DNA of 64,000 bases. Origin: an uncultured Acidovorax sp. Lineage in GTDB: Bacteria; Pseudomonadota; Gammaproteobacteria; Burkholderiales; Burkholderiaceae_C. The notes beneath the pieces were generated by a model. It made no database searches. It was not told the DNA's origin and saw nothing but the letters and a program-made list of their open reading frames with translations. The DNA is taken from the NCBI GenBank assembly GCA_913774955.1, contig CAJYKV010000007.1, forward strand, positions 269,693-333,692, given 5' to 3'. Of the stretch, positions 39,698-48,489 are shown one piece after another (within the stretch, counting starts at the first letter, position 1; each line of letters starts with the position of its first letter). Made by a program: the position numbers and the translations under genes.

Positions 39698-42554
39698 GGG
39701 TCAGTCGGAAGGCGAGGACATCATTGCCACCCGTGGTGGCGGTGGAGCGTTCGGGGGAAAGCGTGCGCTGGTCGGCGCGCACCTGGCAGCCACGCGCGTT
39801 GGCGAGGCTGAAGGCGAGGGGCGCATGGCCCTGGAGCCGGAAGTCGGTGCGCGTGCCGTCGGCGGCCACGCTCCAGTCCGCGAGGCGCGCGTTGGCGTCG
39901 ACGAGGTAGGGGACGGGCCGCGCGGGCACAGGTGCCGATGCCAATGCTGCCGGGGCGGCTGCGGGCGCATCGGCCCCGGCCAGGCCGGCCGCCGGGGCGG
40001 GGGCCGCCGAAGTTTGCGCCGTCCGCAGCCAGGCCGAGCCGCCTGCCAGGTGGACGTAGAGCCCCTCGGCGCCGCTGCGGTAGCCGGCCACGTTCCGGCT
40101 GGCCGCGATCTGCGGCGTGCCGAGCGCGGCGGGCAGGCGCAGGGTGCGCAGTTCGCCGTCGCCGCGCACGCGCCAGCCGCCGCCCTCGCGCGCGATCGCG
40201 ATGGTCTGGAAGTCGCGCACCTTGCGGATGTATTCGGACGCGAACACGGGATGCAGCGGCTGCGCGATCGCCCATCCGTACACCTTGTGCAGCGCCGTGA
40301 GGCCCGCCCGCTTGCTGGCGGAATACACGTGGTAGTAGATGTCCACCGGCTTCAGGCGCCGGGGCTTCTCCGTCATCTCGAAGCTCTGGATCACCTGCTC
40401 GAACCCGTAGTAGGGGCCCTTCCAGAGGTTGGTGTAGATGTTCTCGTTGGTGATGGGCGCGTACACCTGCAGGTAGCCGTTCTTGCGGATGCCGAAGGCG
40501 CCCACCGCGGTGAGCGACGGGTTGGTGCGCGTGATCGACGTGTCGCCGCCGTTCATGTTGAGCAGGCCCGCGCGCTCGGTGATCTCCAGCGCCTCGGCGC
40601 TGGGCGCGGTATCGCCCGACCACAGCAGGATCTTCACGCGCTTGTCCGGCGGCGCGAGGCGGCTGTTGATGTATTCGGTGGAGCCCACGATCTCGCGGCG
40701 CAGGTCCATCGTGTAGCCCGGCACGTCCAGGCTCATGGCGGCCTCGGAGTTGTCGTTGAACAGGCCGTGCCGCACGCTGCGGTCCCAGAGGAACGGGTGC
40801 GAGTAGGTGTGGCTCGCGATCTCCACGTGCGGCAGGCGGAACATGCGCCGCGCGATGTCTTCCATCTCGGCACTGGTCTCGGGGTGCAGGCCGTGCGGCG
40901 CGACCTCGGCCTCGATGACCGACATGGTCTGCGGCACCTGGGTGTACTTCTCGAAGATCTCCTTGAGGAGCACGGCGCCCGCGTTCGGGCTGCCCGCCAG
41001 CTCGGCGCGCGAGGGGAAGCCGTCGCCGTCCACGTGCGAGAACAGCAGGCGCCGGCCGTTCTCGGTGGTGACGTCGGGCACCGGCAGGGGCTGCAGCCGC
41101 AGCGCCTGCGTGAGGAACGCGAACGGGTCGACCATCCAGCGCGCATAGTCGGTGCCGGGCACTTCCGTCACCACGAACGGATCGACGACGAAACCGCCCC
41201 ACGGCAGGATCGCGCCGCCCAGGTAGGAGGCGCCGCGCGCATCGCGGTGCTCGATCAGCGCGCGCGCCGGCTGCTGCACCGGAGCGCCGTTCTTTTGTAC
41301 CCACTCGAAGCGCGAGCCGCTGGAAGGCTGCACGGCCAGCTCGAAGCCCATCATCGGGTCCTGGGCGGCGACCTTCTGCTCGCCGCGCGGCGGGCTCGCG
41401 TTGCCCTTGATGCCCAGCGCCTCGTTGAACTGCCGGTCGAGCGCGAAGCCGAAGTTGCCCATCACGGCGAGCGGCATGCGCTCGCCCAGCCGCGCGAGCA
41501 GCCACTGGTTCACCGTGCGCACGCGCCCCTCGGGCAGGAAGCCCGAGAACCAGGTGACGATGCCGGCATACCGGTCCTGGAAGACGCCTTCGGGCAGCGG
41601 GTTGCGGACGTCGGCATAGTCCACCACGTAGCCCATGTGGTTGAGCGGCATCTGCAGGAAGCGGTGGGGCGACGCATAGTTGAGCGACGCCGATTCGCCG
41701 CCGTAGTAGAGGATGAGCACGCGGCGCGGCACCAGCTCGACGCTGCCCACGCCCACGGTGCCCACCTGCCCGTCGGTCACCCAGGGGATGAAGCCCAGGT
41801 CCTGGATCTTCTGCGCCGTGGCCCGGGCGAGTTCGCGGTCGCCCGGCGGCACGTAGTCGATGGCCAGCACCGGCAGGCCGTCGCGCTCGTGGATGGTGCG
41901 CAACTGGCCCAGCAGCCAGTCCCGGTCGGAGGCCTTCACCTCTTCGTAGCGGCGCGTGCCGGCGTTCCACCCCTGGAAGAGCGATTCGGCGGCGACCATC
42001 TGGATCTTGTCCTTCACGCGGGGCACGATCTCGAAGCCGCGGTTCAGGATGAGGCGGATGCCGGGAAAGCGCCGGTGCAGCGTCTCGATCACGCGCACCA
42101 GGCCGTCCTGCTGCGCGGCTTCGTCGAACGTTTGCGCGAGCCGGTAGGAGTCCAGCGTGTCGAGGAAGAAGCCGCGATAGCCCTGCTCCCACAGCGGCGC
42201 CACGACGCGGTCGGCGAAGAACTGCGGCCATTCGGCCGGCGTCTGGTCCACCACCTCGGAGTTCCAGGCGCCGTTGCGGGCCATCTTCCAGGCCGCCGGA
42301 ATGTCGTTGAAATAGGGGCGCGAGGACTGCACCTCGGCGACCGACACGTAGGCGTACAGGGCGCTGCCGGTCTTGGCGAAGGCCTGCGGGTCATGGCCGT
42401 GGCCGGGTTCGACCACCACGATGTCGAACACCTTCAATTCGGCCAGCGGGGCTGCCGGGCCATAGTGCAGGGCCACGGCCGGCGACGCGGCCCAGCCCAC
42501 GACGCACCACGGCGCCAGCAGGCAGAAAAACAACAGTCTGAGGCGTCTGGACAC
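39657..42554 (-). CDS. pelA: Pel deacetylase/hydrolase PelA
   Basis: PelA (965 residues) is the periplasmic enzyme that modifies Pel. A signal peptide (about 24 residues, ending GWAAS) is followed by a GH166 hydrolase barrel with YVSVAEVQSSR, GFFLDTLDSY and catalytic Glu190 (MVAAESLFQGW). A middle Rossmann-like region follows, then a CE18 polysaccharide deacetylase with metal-site Asp509/Asp511 (FSHVDGDGFPS) and His582/His586 (IASHTYSHPF), and finally a beta-rich C-terminal domain. It starts at GTG 42554 without a strong SD. First gene of the pel operon, behind a TATAAT -10 box at 42716. Confidence 0.96.
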   Translation of the reverse strand: MSRRLRLLFFCLLAPWCVVGWAASPAVALHYGPAAPLAELKVFDIVVVEPGHGHDPQAFAKTGSALYAYVSVAEVQSSRPYFNDIPAAWKMARNGAWNSEVVDQTPAEWPQFFADRVVAPLWEQGYRGFFLDTLDSYRLAQTFDEAAQQDGLVRVIETLHRRFPGIRLILNRGFEIVPRVKDKIQMVAAESLFQGWNAGTRRYEEVKASDRDWLLGQLRTIHERDGLPVLAIDYVPPGDRELARATAQKIQDLGFIPWVTDGQVGTVGVGSVELVPRRVLILYYGGESASLNYASPHRFLQMPLNHMGYVVDYADVRNPLPEGVFQDRYAGIVTWFSGFLPEGRVRTVNQWLLARLGERMPLAVMGNFGFALDRQFNEALGIKGNASPPRGEQKVAAQDPMMGFELAVQPSSGSRFEWVQKNGAPVQQPARALIEHRDARGASYLGGAILPWGGFVVDPFVVTEVPGTDYARWMVDPFAFLTQALRLQPLPVPDVTTENGRRLLFSHVDGDGFPSRAELAGSPNAGAVLLKEIFEKYTQVPQTMSVIEAEVAPHGLHPETSAEMEDIARRMFRLPHVEIASHTYSHPFLWDRSVRHGLFNDNSEAAMSLDVPGYTMDLRREIVGSTEYINSRLAPPDKRVKILLWSGDTAPSAEALEITERAGLLNMNGGDTSITRTNPSLTAVGAFGIRKNGYLQVYAPITNENIYTNLWKGPYYGFEQVIQSFEMTEKPRRLKPVDIYYHVYSASKRAGLTALHKVYGWAIAQPLHPVFASEYIRKVRDFQTIAIAREGGGWRVRGDGELRTLRLPAALGTPQIAASRNVAGYRSGAEGLYVHLAGGSAWLRTAQTSAAPAPAAGLAGADAPAAAPAALASAPVPARPVPYLVDANARLADWSVAADGTRTDFRLQGHAPLAFSLANARGCQVRADQRTLSPERSTATTGGNDVLAFRLTHAAAQIQLQCPAR

Positions 42555-42706
42555 GGAAATTCTGGTCTTATGGAAGAAACGTCCAGGGTTTACCCCCGGG
42601 CTCTGAACACATCTCCGGAGCGTTTCCCTGCCACCTCGGACAGCCGCTCCCTCCTATGGCGCACATCGTGTCTCAATGGGCGCGCCATCTTCCTCTTCAT
42701 AGAAAA

Positions 42707-42759
42707 AAACAATTCATTATATTATTTTGATAATTATCATTTCGCATGATGAATTGTTT
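42707..42759. promoter_or_regulatory. Nested palindrome in the pelA-galE promoter
   Basis: Outer arms AAACAATTCAT (42707-42717) and ATGAATTGTTT (42749-42759) are a perfect 11-bp inverted pair. Inside them, on almost the same centre, is the perfect 12-bp palindrome TGATAATTATCA (42728-42739). The inner site lies just upstream of the pel -10 box and overlaps a TTGATA (42727-42732) that could be a -35 for galE. The position suits a repressor controlling both directions; the inner core is only partly Fur-like. Confidence 0.6.
42716..42721 (-). promoter_or_regulatory. Candidate -10 box of the pel operon
   Basis: TATAAT on the minus strand is a perfect sigma-70 -10 hexamer and would start the pelA transcript near 42709. 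There is no good TTGACA at 16-18 bp upstream, which would suit a promoter needing an activator. The box lies inside the left outer arm of the nested palindrome. Confidence 0.5.
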
Positions 42760-42883
42760 GATTCCGCCAGATGGCTCGTGAAATCTCGCATTTCAGGCTT
42801 CCGGCCGGGCGCGTACGCAGGCCTGGATGTGCACATGCTGGGATACGCAGTCCAGAATAAGACGGATTCAACGGGAGAGCATC

Positions 42884-43900
42884 GTGATACTCGTGACGGG
42901 CGGAGCCGGATTCATCGGCTCGCACACCTGCGTGGCACTGGCCGAGGCCGGGCTGCCATTCCTCATCCTCGACAACTTCTGCAACAGCCGCCGGTCGGTG
43001 CTGGAGCGCCTGGGCCGCATCACCGGCCGTGTGCCGGACCTGATCGAGGGCGACGTGCGCGACGAGGCCCTGCTGGCCCGCATCTTCGCCGAGCATCCCA
43101 TCGAAGCCGTGATCCATTTCGCGGCGCTGAAGGCGGTGGGCGAATCGGTGCGCGAACCGCTGTCGTACTACGACAACAACGTGGCGGGTACGGTGTCGCT
43201 GCTGCGGGCGATGCGCGCGGCGGACGTCCGCACCCTGGTGTTCTCGTCGTCCGCGACGGTGTATGGCGAGCCGGCCTCGCTGCCGATCCGCGAGGACTTC
43301 CCGCTCTCCGCCACCAATCCCTACGGACAGAGCAAGCTCATGATGGAGCAGGTGCTGGCGGATCTGGACGCCTCCGAGCCCGGCCGCTGGCGCATCGCGC
43401 GGCTGCGCTATTTCAACCCGGTGGGCGCGCATGAGAGCGGCCTCATCGGCGAAGACCCGCAGGACGTGCCCAACAACCTGCTGCCCTACGTGGCCCAGGT
43501 GGCCGTCGGCCTGCGCGAGCGCCTGAGCGTGTACGGCGGCGACTACCCCACGCCGGACGGCACTGGCGTGCGCGACTACATCCACGTGTGCGATCTCGCC
43601 GACGGGCACGTGGCGGCGCTGCGCTACCTGCGCGCGCACCCCGGCCTGCTCACGGTGAACCTGGGTACGGGGCGGCCGGTGTCGGTCCTGGAGATGGTGC
43701 AGGGGTTCGAGCGCGCGAGCGGGCGTCCCGTGCCCTACCAGGTGGTGGCGCGGCGCCCGGGCGACGTGGCCGCGTGCTGGGCCGATCCCGCGCTGGCCGA
43801 GCAACTGCTGGGCTGGAAGACCCGCCACGGCCTGGAGCGCATGTGCGAGGACGCGTGGCGCTGGCAGGACGGCGTCGCGCGCAGCCTGCAGGCGGATTGA
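42884..43900 (+). CDS. galE: UDP-glucose/UDP-GlcNAc 4-epimerase GalE
   Basis: A 338-residue NAD-dependent epimerase of the extended SDR family, the same length as E. coli GalE. It has GGAGFIGSH, SSSATVYGEP and the catalytic Tyr147/Lys151 (NPYGQSK). The sugar-site gatekeeper that is Tyr299 in E. coli GalE is Cys298 here (DVAACWAD), as in human GALE (Cys307), which also interconverts UDP-GlcNAc and UDP-GalNAc. Being divergent from pelA, it probably supplies UDP-GalNAc for Pel, the role of PelX in some pel clusters. Start GTG 42884 follows GGAG at 42874-42877. Confidence 0.92.
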   Translation: MILVTGGAGFIGSHTCVALAEAGLPFLILDNFCNSRRSVLERLGRITGRVPDLIEGDVRDEALLARIFAEHPIEAVIHFAALKAVGESVREPLSYYDNNVAGTVSLLRAMRAADVRTLVFSSSATVYGEPASLPIREDFPLSATNPYGQSKLMMEQVLADLDASEPGRWRIARLRYFNPVGAHESGLIGEDPQDVPNNLLPYVAQVAVGLRERLSVYGGDYPTPDGTGVRDYIHVCDLADGHVAALRYLRAHPGLLTVNLGTGRPVSVLEMVQGFERASGRPVPYQVVARRPGDVAACWADPALAEQLLGWKTRHGLERMCEDAWRWQDGVARSLQAD

Positions 43901-43968
43901 CGGCGGACCGCGGACCGCAGGCCACCCGCGGCGGCGCCGCTGCGGAGTTACCGGCCGCTGCTCTGCGC

Positions 43969-43984
43969 CCACGCCATGGCGTGG
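43969..43984. terminator. 16-bp palindrome between convergent galE and symporter genes
   Basis: CCACGCCATGGCGTGG is perfectly self-complementary and lies in the 108-bp gap between two convergent genes. No T tract follows on either strand, so its role as a terminator is uncertain. Confidence 0.3.
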
Positions 43985-44008
43985 CGCGGGCCAGGGGCCG
44001 TTCCGGTG

Positions 44009-45334
44009 TCAGGCGGCGGGCGCCTGCGCGCCCAGGCTGCCGGCCGGGGGCGCGTCGTCGGGCTGCGTGTCGAGCGTGGCCGCATGCACGGCCGCGTCCT
44101 CTTCCGATAGCAGCGCGCCTTCCCACTTCGCCACCACGGCGGCGGCGATCGAGTTGCCGACGGCATTGGTCGCCGAGCGACCCATGTCCAGGAACGTGTC
44201 CACGCCCAGGATCAGCAGCAGGCCCGCTTCGGGGATGTGGAACTGGTTGAGCGTGGCGGCGATCACCACCAGCGAGGCGCGCGGCACGCCGGCCATGCCC
44301 TTGGAGGTGAGCATCAGGATCAGCAGCATGGTGATCTGCGTCTCGATCGGCAGGTGGATGCCGTAGGCCTGCGCGATGAACAGCGTGGCGAACGTACAGT
44401 AGATCATCGAGCCGTCGAGGTTGAAGGAGTATCCCAGCGGCATCACGAAGCTCGACACGCGGCGCTTCACGCCGAACCGGTCGAGCGCGTCGAGCAGCTT
44501 CGGGTAGGCGGCCTCGGAACTCGCCGTGGCGAACGACAGCAGGAAGGCTTCGCGGATGTTGCGCAGCAGCTTGAACACGCGGCCGCGCAGCGCCACGAAG
44601 CCGGCGGTGACGAGAAGCGTCCAGAGCAGCACCAGACCCAGGTAGAACTCGCCCATGAACACGGCGAACTTGACCAGGATGCCCAGGCCGTTCACGGCCA
44701 CGGTGGCCGCCATGGCGGCGAACACGGCGGCCGGCGCGAAGCGCATCACGTAGCCGGTGATCTTGAGCATGGCATGCGAGAGTTCCTCCACGCAGCGCAC
44801 CAGCGTGCGGGCCTTGTCGCCGAGGCTGGCGAGCGCGATGCCGAAGAACATCGAGAACACCACGATCTGCAGGATCTCGTTGTTGGCCATCGCCTCGGCG
44901 AAGGATTTGGGCACGAGGTGGTTCACGAACTCCTTGAGCGTGAACTTGCCCGTGGCCAGCTGCGTCGCCTGGTGCGTGTCCGGCAGCGGCAGGCCGAGGT
45001 TGGCGCCGGGCTGCAGCACGTTCGCGAGGATCAGGCCCAGGGCGAGCGACACCAGCGAGGCCGTGAGGAACCAGGCCATGGCCTTGAGGAACACGCGGCC
45101 GACCGATGAGGCATCGCCCATGTGGGCGATGCCCACCACCAGGGTGGAGAACACCAGCGGCGCGATCAGCATCTTGATCAGCCGCAGGAACACGTCCGAG
45201 ATGATCGATATGTAGCCCGCCATCCCTGCCTTGTCCGCGACGTGGGCGTTGATCAGGTAGCCGGCGAGGATGCCGAGCAGCATCGCGACCAGGATGCTGA
45301 CGGTGGGAGGGAGTCTTCTTTTGTTCTCTGGCAT
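44009..45334 (-). CDS. Dicarboxylate/amino acid:cation symporter (DAACS family)
   Basis: A 441-residue inner-membrane transporter that brings in C4-dicarboxylates or glutamate/aspartate with protons or sodium. The family hallmarks are present: FATASSEAAYPKLLDAL (the serine-rich hairpin), MPLGYSFNLDGSMIYCTF, TSKGMAGVPRASLVV and DMGRSATNAVGNSIAA with the substrate-binding Arg/Asn region. A poorly conserved acidic tail of about 35 residues follows. Sequence alone does not separate DctA from GltP/GltT function. It is divergent from the YeaD-like gene. Confidence 0.9.
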   Translation of the reverse strand: MPENKRRLPPTVSILVAMLLGILAGYLINAHVADKAGMAGYISIISDVFLRLIKMLIAPLVFSTLVVGIAHMGDASSVGRVFLKAMAWFLTASLVSLALGLILANVLQPGANLGLPLPDTHQATQLATGKFTLKEFVNHLVPKSFAEAMANNEILQIVVFSMFFGIALASLGDKARTLVRCVEELSHAMLKITGYVMRFAPAAVFAAMAATVAVNGLGILVKFAVFMGEFYLGLVLLWTLLVTAGFVALRGRVFKLLRNIREAFLLSFATASSEAAYPKLLDALDRFGVKRRVSSFVMPLGYSFNLDGSMIYCTFATLFIAQAYGIHLPIETQITMLLILMLTSKGMAGVPRASLVVIAATLNQFHIPEAGLLLILGVDTFLDMGRSATNAVGNSIAAAVVAKWEGALLSEEDAAVHAATLDTQPDDAPPAGSLGAQAPAA

Positions 45335-45473
45335 GGTGCAGGGCAGAAAATGGGCAGTGGTCCCCCCGGCGCTCTCCGTGCACCGTGGCGGGGACGCGCA
45401 TTGTCGTTCAAGACGCGGCGCGCGCCCCGGCCCGCCCGTGCCGGTCCTGCGGCGCCGCGGGGGGCCGCACTCC

Positions 45474-45479
45474 TACAAT
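45474..45479 (+). promoter_or_regulatory. Candidate -10 box before the mutarotase gene
   Basis: TACAAT lies seven bases before ATG 45487, so the transcript would begin at or next to the start codon. No -35 box is obvious in the GC-rich sequence upstream. Confidence 0.35.
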
Positions 45480-45486
45480 CCGAAAT

Positions 45487-46350
45487 ATGCCGAACCCTGC
45501 CTCCGCCGCCGCCGCGGCTTCCGTTCCGATGTTCCCGGACCTCCCCGCGGTCCGGCTGCAAACGCCCCGCGCGGGCTCCGCCACCGTGGCGCTTCAGGGG
45601 GCGCAGGCCGTTTCCTGGACCACCGCGGACGGCGTCGAACGCCTGTTCCTGAGCCCGGTGTCGGCCCATGACGGACACACCGCGATCCGTGGCGGCGTGC
45701 CGGTCTGCTGGCCCCAGTTCAGCCAGCGGGGCCCTCTGCCCAAGCATGGGTTCATGCGAAATTTGCCTTGGAAATGGGTGTCCGAGCCGTCGGAAGGCGA
45801 CGGAGCCCGGGCCGTGCTGGCGGTGGAGAACGATGCCGCGACCCGCGCGCTCTGGCCGCACGCCTTCGCCGCGCGCCTGGAAGTGGAGCTGGCGCAAGAC
45901 ACCCTGCGGATCGCGCTCACGCTGCGCAACACGGGCGACGCCCCCTGGTCCTTCACCGGCGCGCTCCACAGCTACCTGCGCGTGGCGGACATCGCCACGG
46001 CGCGGGTGGACGGCCTGGACGGCTGCGCCCGCTGGGACGCCGCGACCGACCGCCGCGGCGTGCAGCAGGGGCCCCTGACGTTCGACGGCGAGTTCGACCG
46101 CGTGTTCGACGCGCCCGGCGCGCCGCTGCGCGTGGAGACGGGGCTGGGCGTGCTGTCGGTCACGCAGGGCGGGTTCGCCGAGAACGTCGTCTGGAACCCC
46201 GGCGCGGCGCTCTGCGCCAAACTGCCCGACATGCCGCCGGACGGCTACCGCCAGATGCTGTGCGTGGAATCCGCCTGCGTGCATGCGCCCGTGGAGCTCG
46301 CTCCGGGCGCCGAATGGACCGGCTGGCAGCAACTGCAGGTCGTCCGCTGA
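45487..46350 (+). CDS. D-hexose-6-phosphate mutarotase, YeaD-like
   Basis: A 287-residue aldose-1-epimerase-like beta sandwich. [14 protein letters not shown] and the [13 protein letters not shown] block (with the conserved His), the later SYLRVADI strand and GEFDRVFD are typical of the YeaD group, which interconverts anomers of hexose 6-phosphates. It could feed hexose phosphates to nucleotide-sugar synthesis, but nothing in the sequence ties it to the pel genes. It starts at ATG 45487 and lies 64 bp before hisF on the same strand, so hisF-I-E may now be read from its promoter. Confidence 0.85.
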   Translation: MPNPASAAAAASVPMFPDLPAVRLQTPRAGSATVALQGAQAVSWTTADGVERLFLSPVSAHDGHTAIRGGVPVCWPQFSQRGPLPKHGFMRNLPWKWVSEPSEGDGARAVLAVENDAATRALWPHAFAARLEVELAQDTLRIALTLRNTGDAPWSFTGALHSYLRVADIATARVDGLDGCARWDAATDRRGVQQGPLTFDGEFDRVFDAPGAPLRVETGLGVLSVTQGGFAENVVWNPGAALCAKLPDMPPDGYRQMLCVESACVHAPVELAPGAEWTGWQQLQVVR

Positions 46351-46414
46351 GGCGGCACCGCCGCTCTCCCGTTTTCCGCTTTTCCTTCCCGATCCCCTTC
46401 TTGCAGGACCCGCC

Positions 46415-47215
<801 letters not shown>

Positions 47216-47279
47216 GTGCATGCCCCGGACGCCGTCCGGGTTCATGCTGCAGTGCAACAAAATGGCGGAGAATGGGGCG

Positions 47280-47669
47280 ATGAACTGGCTCGACGAAGTG
47301 AAATGGGATGCGCAGGGCCTGGTGCCCGTGATCGCGCAGGAAGCGGCCACGGGCGACGTGCTCATGTTCGCCTGGATGAACCGCGAGGCATTGGCCAAGA
47401 CGGCCGAACTCGGCCGCGCGGTGTATTTCAGCCGCTCGCGCGGCAAGCTGTGGTTCAAGGGCGAGGAATCCGGCCACGTGCAGACGGTGCACGAGATCCG
47501 CCTCGATTGCGACAACGACGTGGTGCTGCTCAAGGTGACCCAGCTCGGCCACGAGCCCGGCATCGCCTGCCACACCGGCCGGCACAGCTGCTTCTTCAGC
47601 GTGCTGAAGGACGGCGCCTGGCAGGCCGTCGATCCGGTCTTGAAAGACCCCGAATCCATCTACAAGTGA
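47280..47669 (+). CDS. hisI: Phosphoribosyl-AMP cyclohydrolase
   Basis: HisI (129 residues) hydrolyses phosphoribosyl-AMP, the third step of histidine synthesis, with zinc. Metal and active-site cysteines are in [13 protein letters not shown] and [23 protein letters not shown] fits the family start; ATGs at 47262 or 47220 would add residues without homology. Between hisF and this start a short perfect stem, CCCGGACG/CGTCCGGG (47224-47240), follows the hisF stop. It is separate from HisE, unlike the fused enterobacterial enzyme. Confidence 0.95.
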   Translation: MNWLDEVKWDAQGLVPVIAQEAATGDVLMFAWMNREALAKTAELGRAVYFSRSRGKLWFKGEESGHVQTVHEIRLDCDNDVVLLKVTQLGHEPGIACHTGRHSCFFSVLKDGAWQAVDPVLKDPESIYK

Positions 47670-47674
47670 CAGCG

Positions 47675-48088
47675 ATGACGAACGTTCCCTCCTCTGCGGC
47701 CGCCGCGCCGTCCGTGCACTCCGGCGACGCGCTCGCCCGGCTCGCCGCCGTGATCGAGAGCCGCAAGCCGGCCAACGGCGGCGATGCCGACAAAAGCTAC
47801 GTCGCCCGCCTGCTGCACAAGGGCCCGGACGCCTTCCTCAAGAAGATCGGGGAAGAGGCGACCGAGGTGGTCATGGCTGCCAAGGACGTGGACCACGGCG
47901 CCGAGGCCTCCAAGCTCGTGTACGAGGTGGCCGACCTGTGGTTCCACTCCATGATCGCGCTGGCGCACTACGGCCTCGCGCCCGCCGACGTGGTGGCCGA
48001 GCTGGAGCGCCGCGAGGGCACGAGCGGCATCGAGGAAAAGGCGCTGCGCAAATCGCTGCAGCGCGCCGCCGACGAATCCCAACCCTGA
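47675..48088 (+). CDS. hisE: Phosphoribosyl-ATP pyrophosphatase
   Basis: HisE (137 residues) hydrolyses phosphoribosyl-ATP to phosphoribosyl-AMP, the second step of the pathway. The all-alpha NTP-pyrophosphohydrolase core shows [24 protein letters not shown] and [15 protein letters not shown], with acidic residues for magnesium. The first 20 residues are an Ala/Ser extension. It is five bases after hisI and twelve before the next gene. Confidence 0.96.
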   Translation: MTNVPSSAAAAPSVHSGDALARLAAVIESRKPANGGDADKSYVARLLHKGPDAFLKKIGEEATEVVMAAKDVDHGAEASKLVYEVADLWFHSMIALAHYGLAPADVVAELERREGTSGIEEKALRKSLQRAADESQP

Positions 48089-48099
48089 GGACCGCCGCC

Positions 48100-48489
48100 A
48101 TGGACCGCAACGACATCACCGACATCGACCTTGACGGCCGCGCCGACGGCCTGAAGACCGTCGGCTGGGTGAGCTACATCCTGCACCTCATCGTCGCGGT
48201 GGGCGCCGTCATCCCGGGGGCCCAGCCCGGCGCCGCCCTGCTCATCATCGCCCTCGTCATCGATCTGGTGAAGAAGGGCGATGCCGAGGGCACATGGCAG
48301 GCCTCGCACTTCTCCTGGCGCATCCGCACCGTGGTCTGGGCCGGGGTGCTGTACCTCGTCACCGCGCCGCTCTGGCTGCTGTTCTTCTTCCCCGGCTGGA
48401 TCGCGTGGGGCCTGATCTCCATCTGGTTCCTCTACCGCATCGTGCGCGGCATGGTCGCCATGAACAAGGGCCAGGCCATCGATGTCTGA
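48100..48489 (+). CDS. DUF4870-like small membrane protein
   Basis: A 129-residue membrane protein with three to four hydrophobic segments (WVSYILHLIVAVGAVI, AALLIIALVIDLVKK, VVWAGVLYLVTAPLWLLFF and GLISIWFLYRIVRG). The sequence H-FSWRIRT between the second and third segments is typical of DUF4870/Tic20-like proteins. Function is unknown. It continues the hisI-hisE transcript and overlaps the patatin gene by eight bases. Confidence 0.8.
   Translation: MDRNDITDIDLDGRADGLKTVGWVSYILHLIVAVGAVIPGAQPGAALLIIALVIDLVKKGDAEGTWQASHFSWRIRTVVWAGVLYLVTAPLWLLFFFPGWIAWGLISIWFLYRIVRGMVAMNKGQAIDV

Larger units (their letters stand above)
42555..42883. other. Divergent promoter region between pelA and galE
   Basis: 329 bp. 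The middle (about 42690-42760) is strikingly AT-rich in a 70% GC genome and holds the promoter boxes and nested dyad listed separately. The pelA leader (42555-42709) is about 155 nt and contains a 36-codon basic frame (42590-42700, minus) that lacks a ribosome binding site. The galE side shows no further feature besides its SD. Confidence 0.6.

Noticed and set aside
42590..42700. 36-codon basic frame in the pelA leader, possible leader peptide
   Set aside because: No Shine-Dalgarno and no attenuator-like hairpin pair linked to it; too short to judge.
42728..42739. Fur box in the pelA-galE spacer
   Set aside because: TGATAATTATCA covers only part of the 19-bp Fur consensus and lacks the third hexamer; kept as an unassigned operator.
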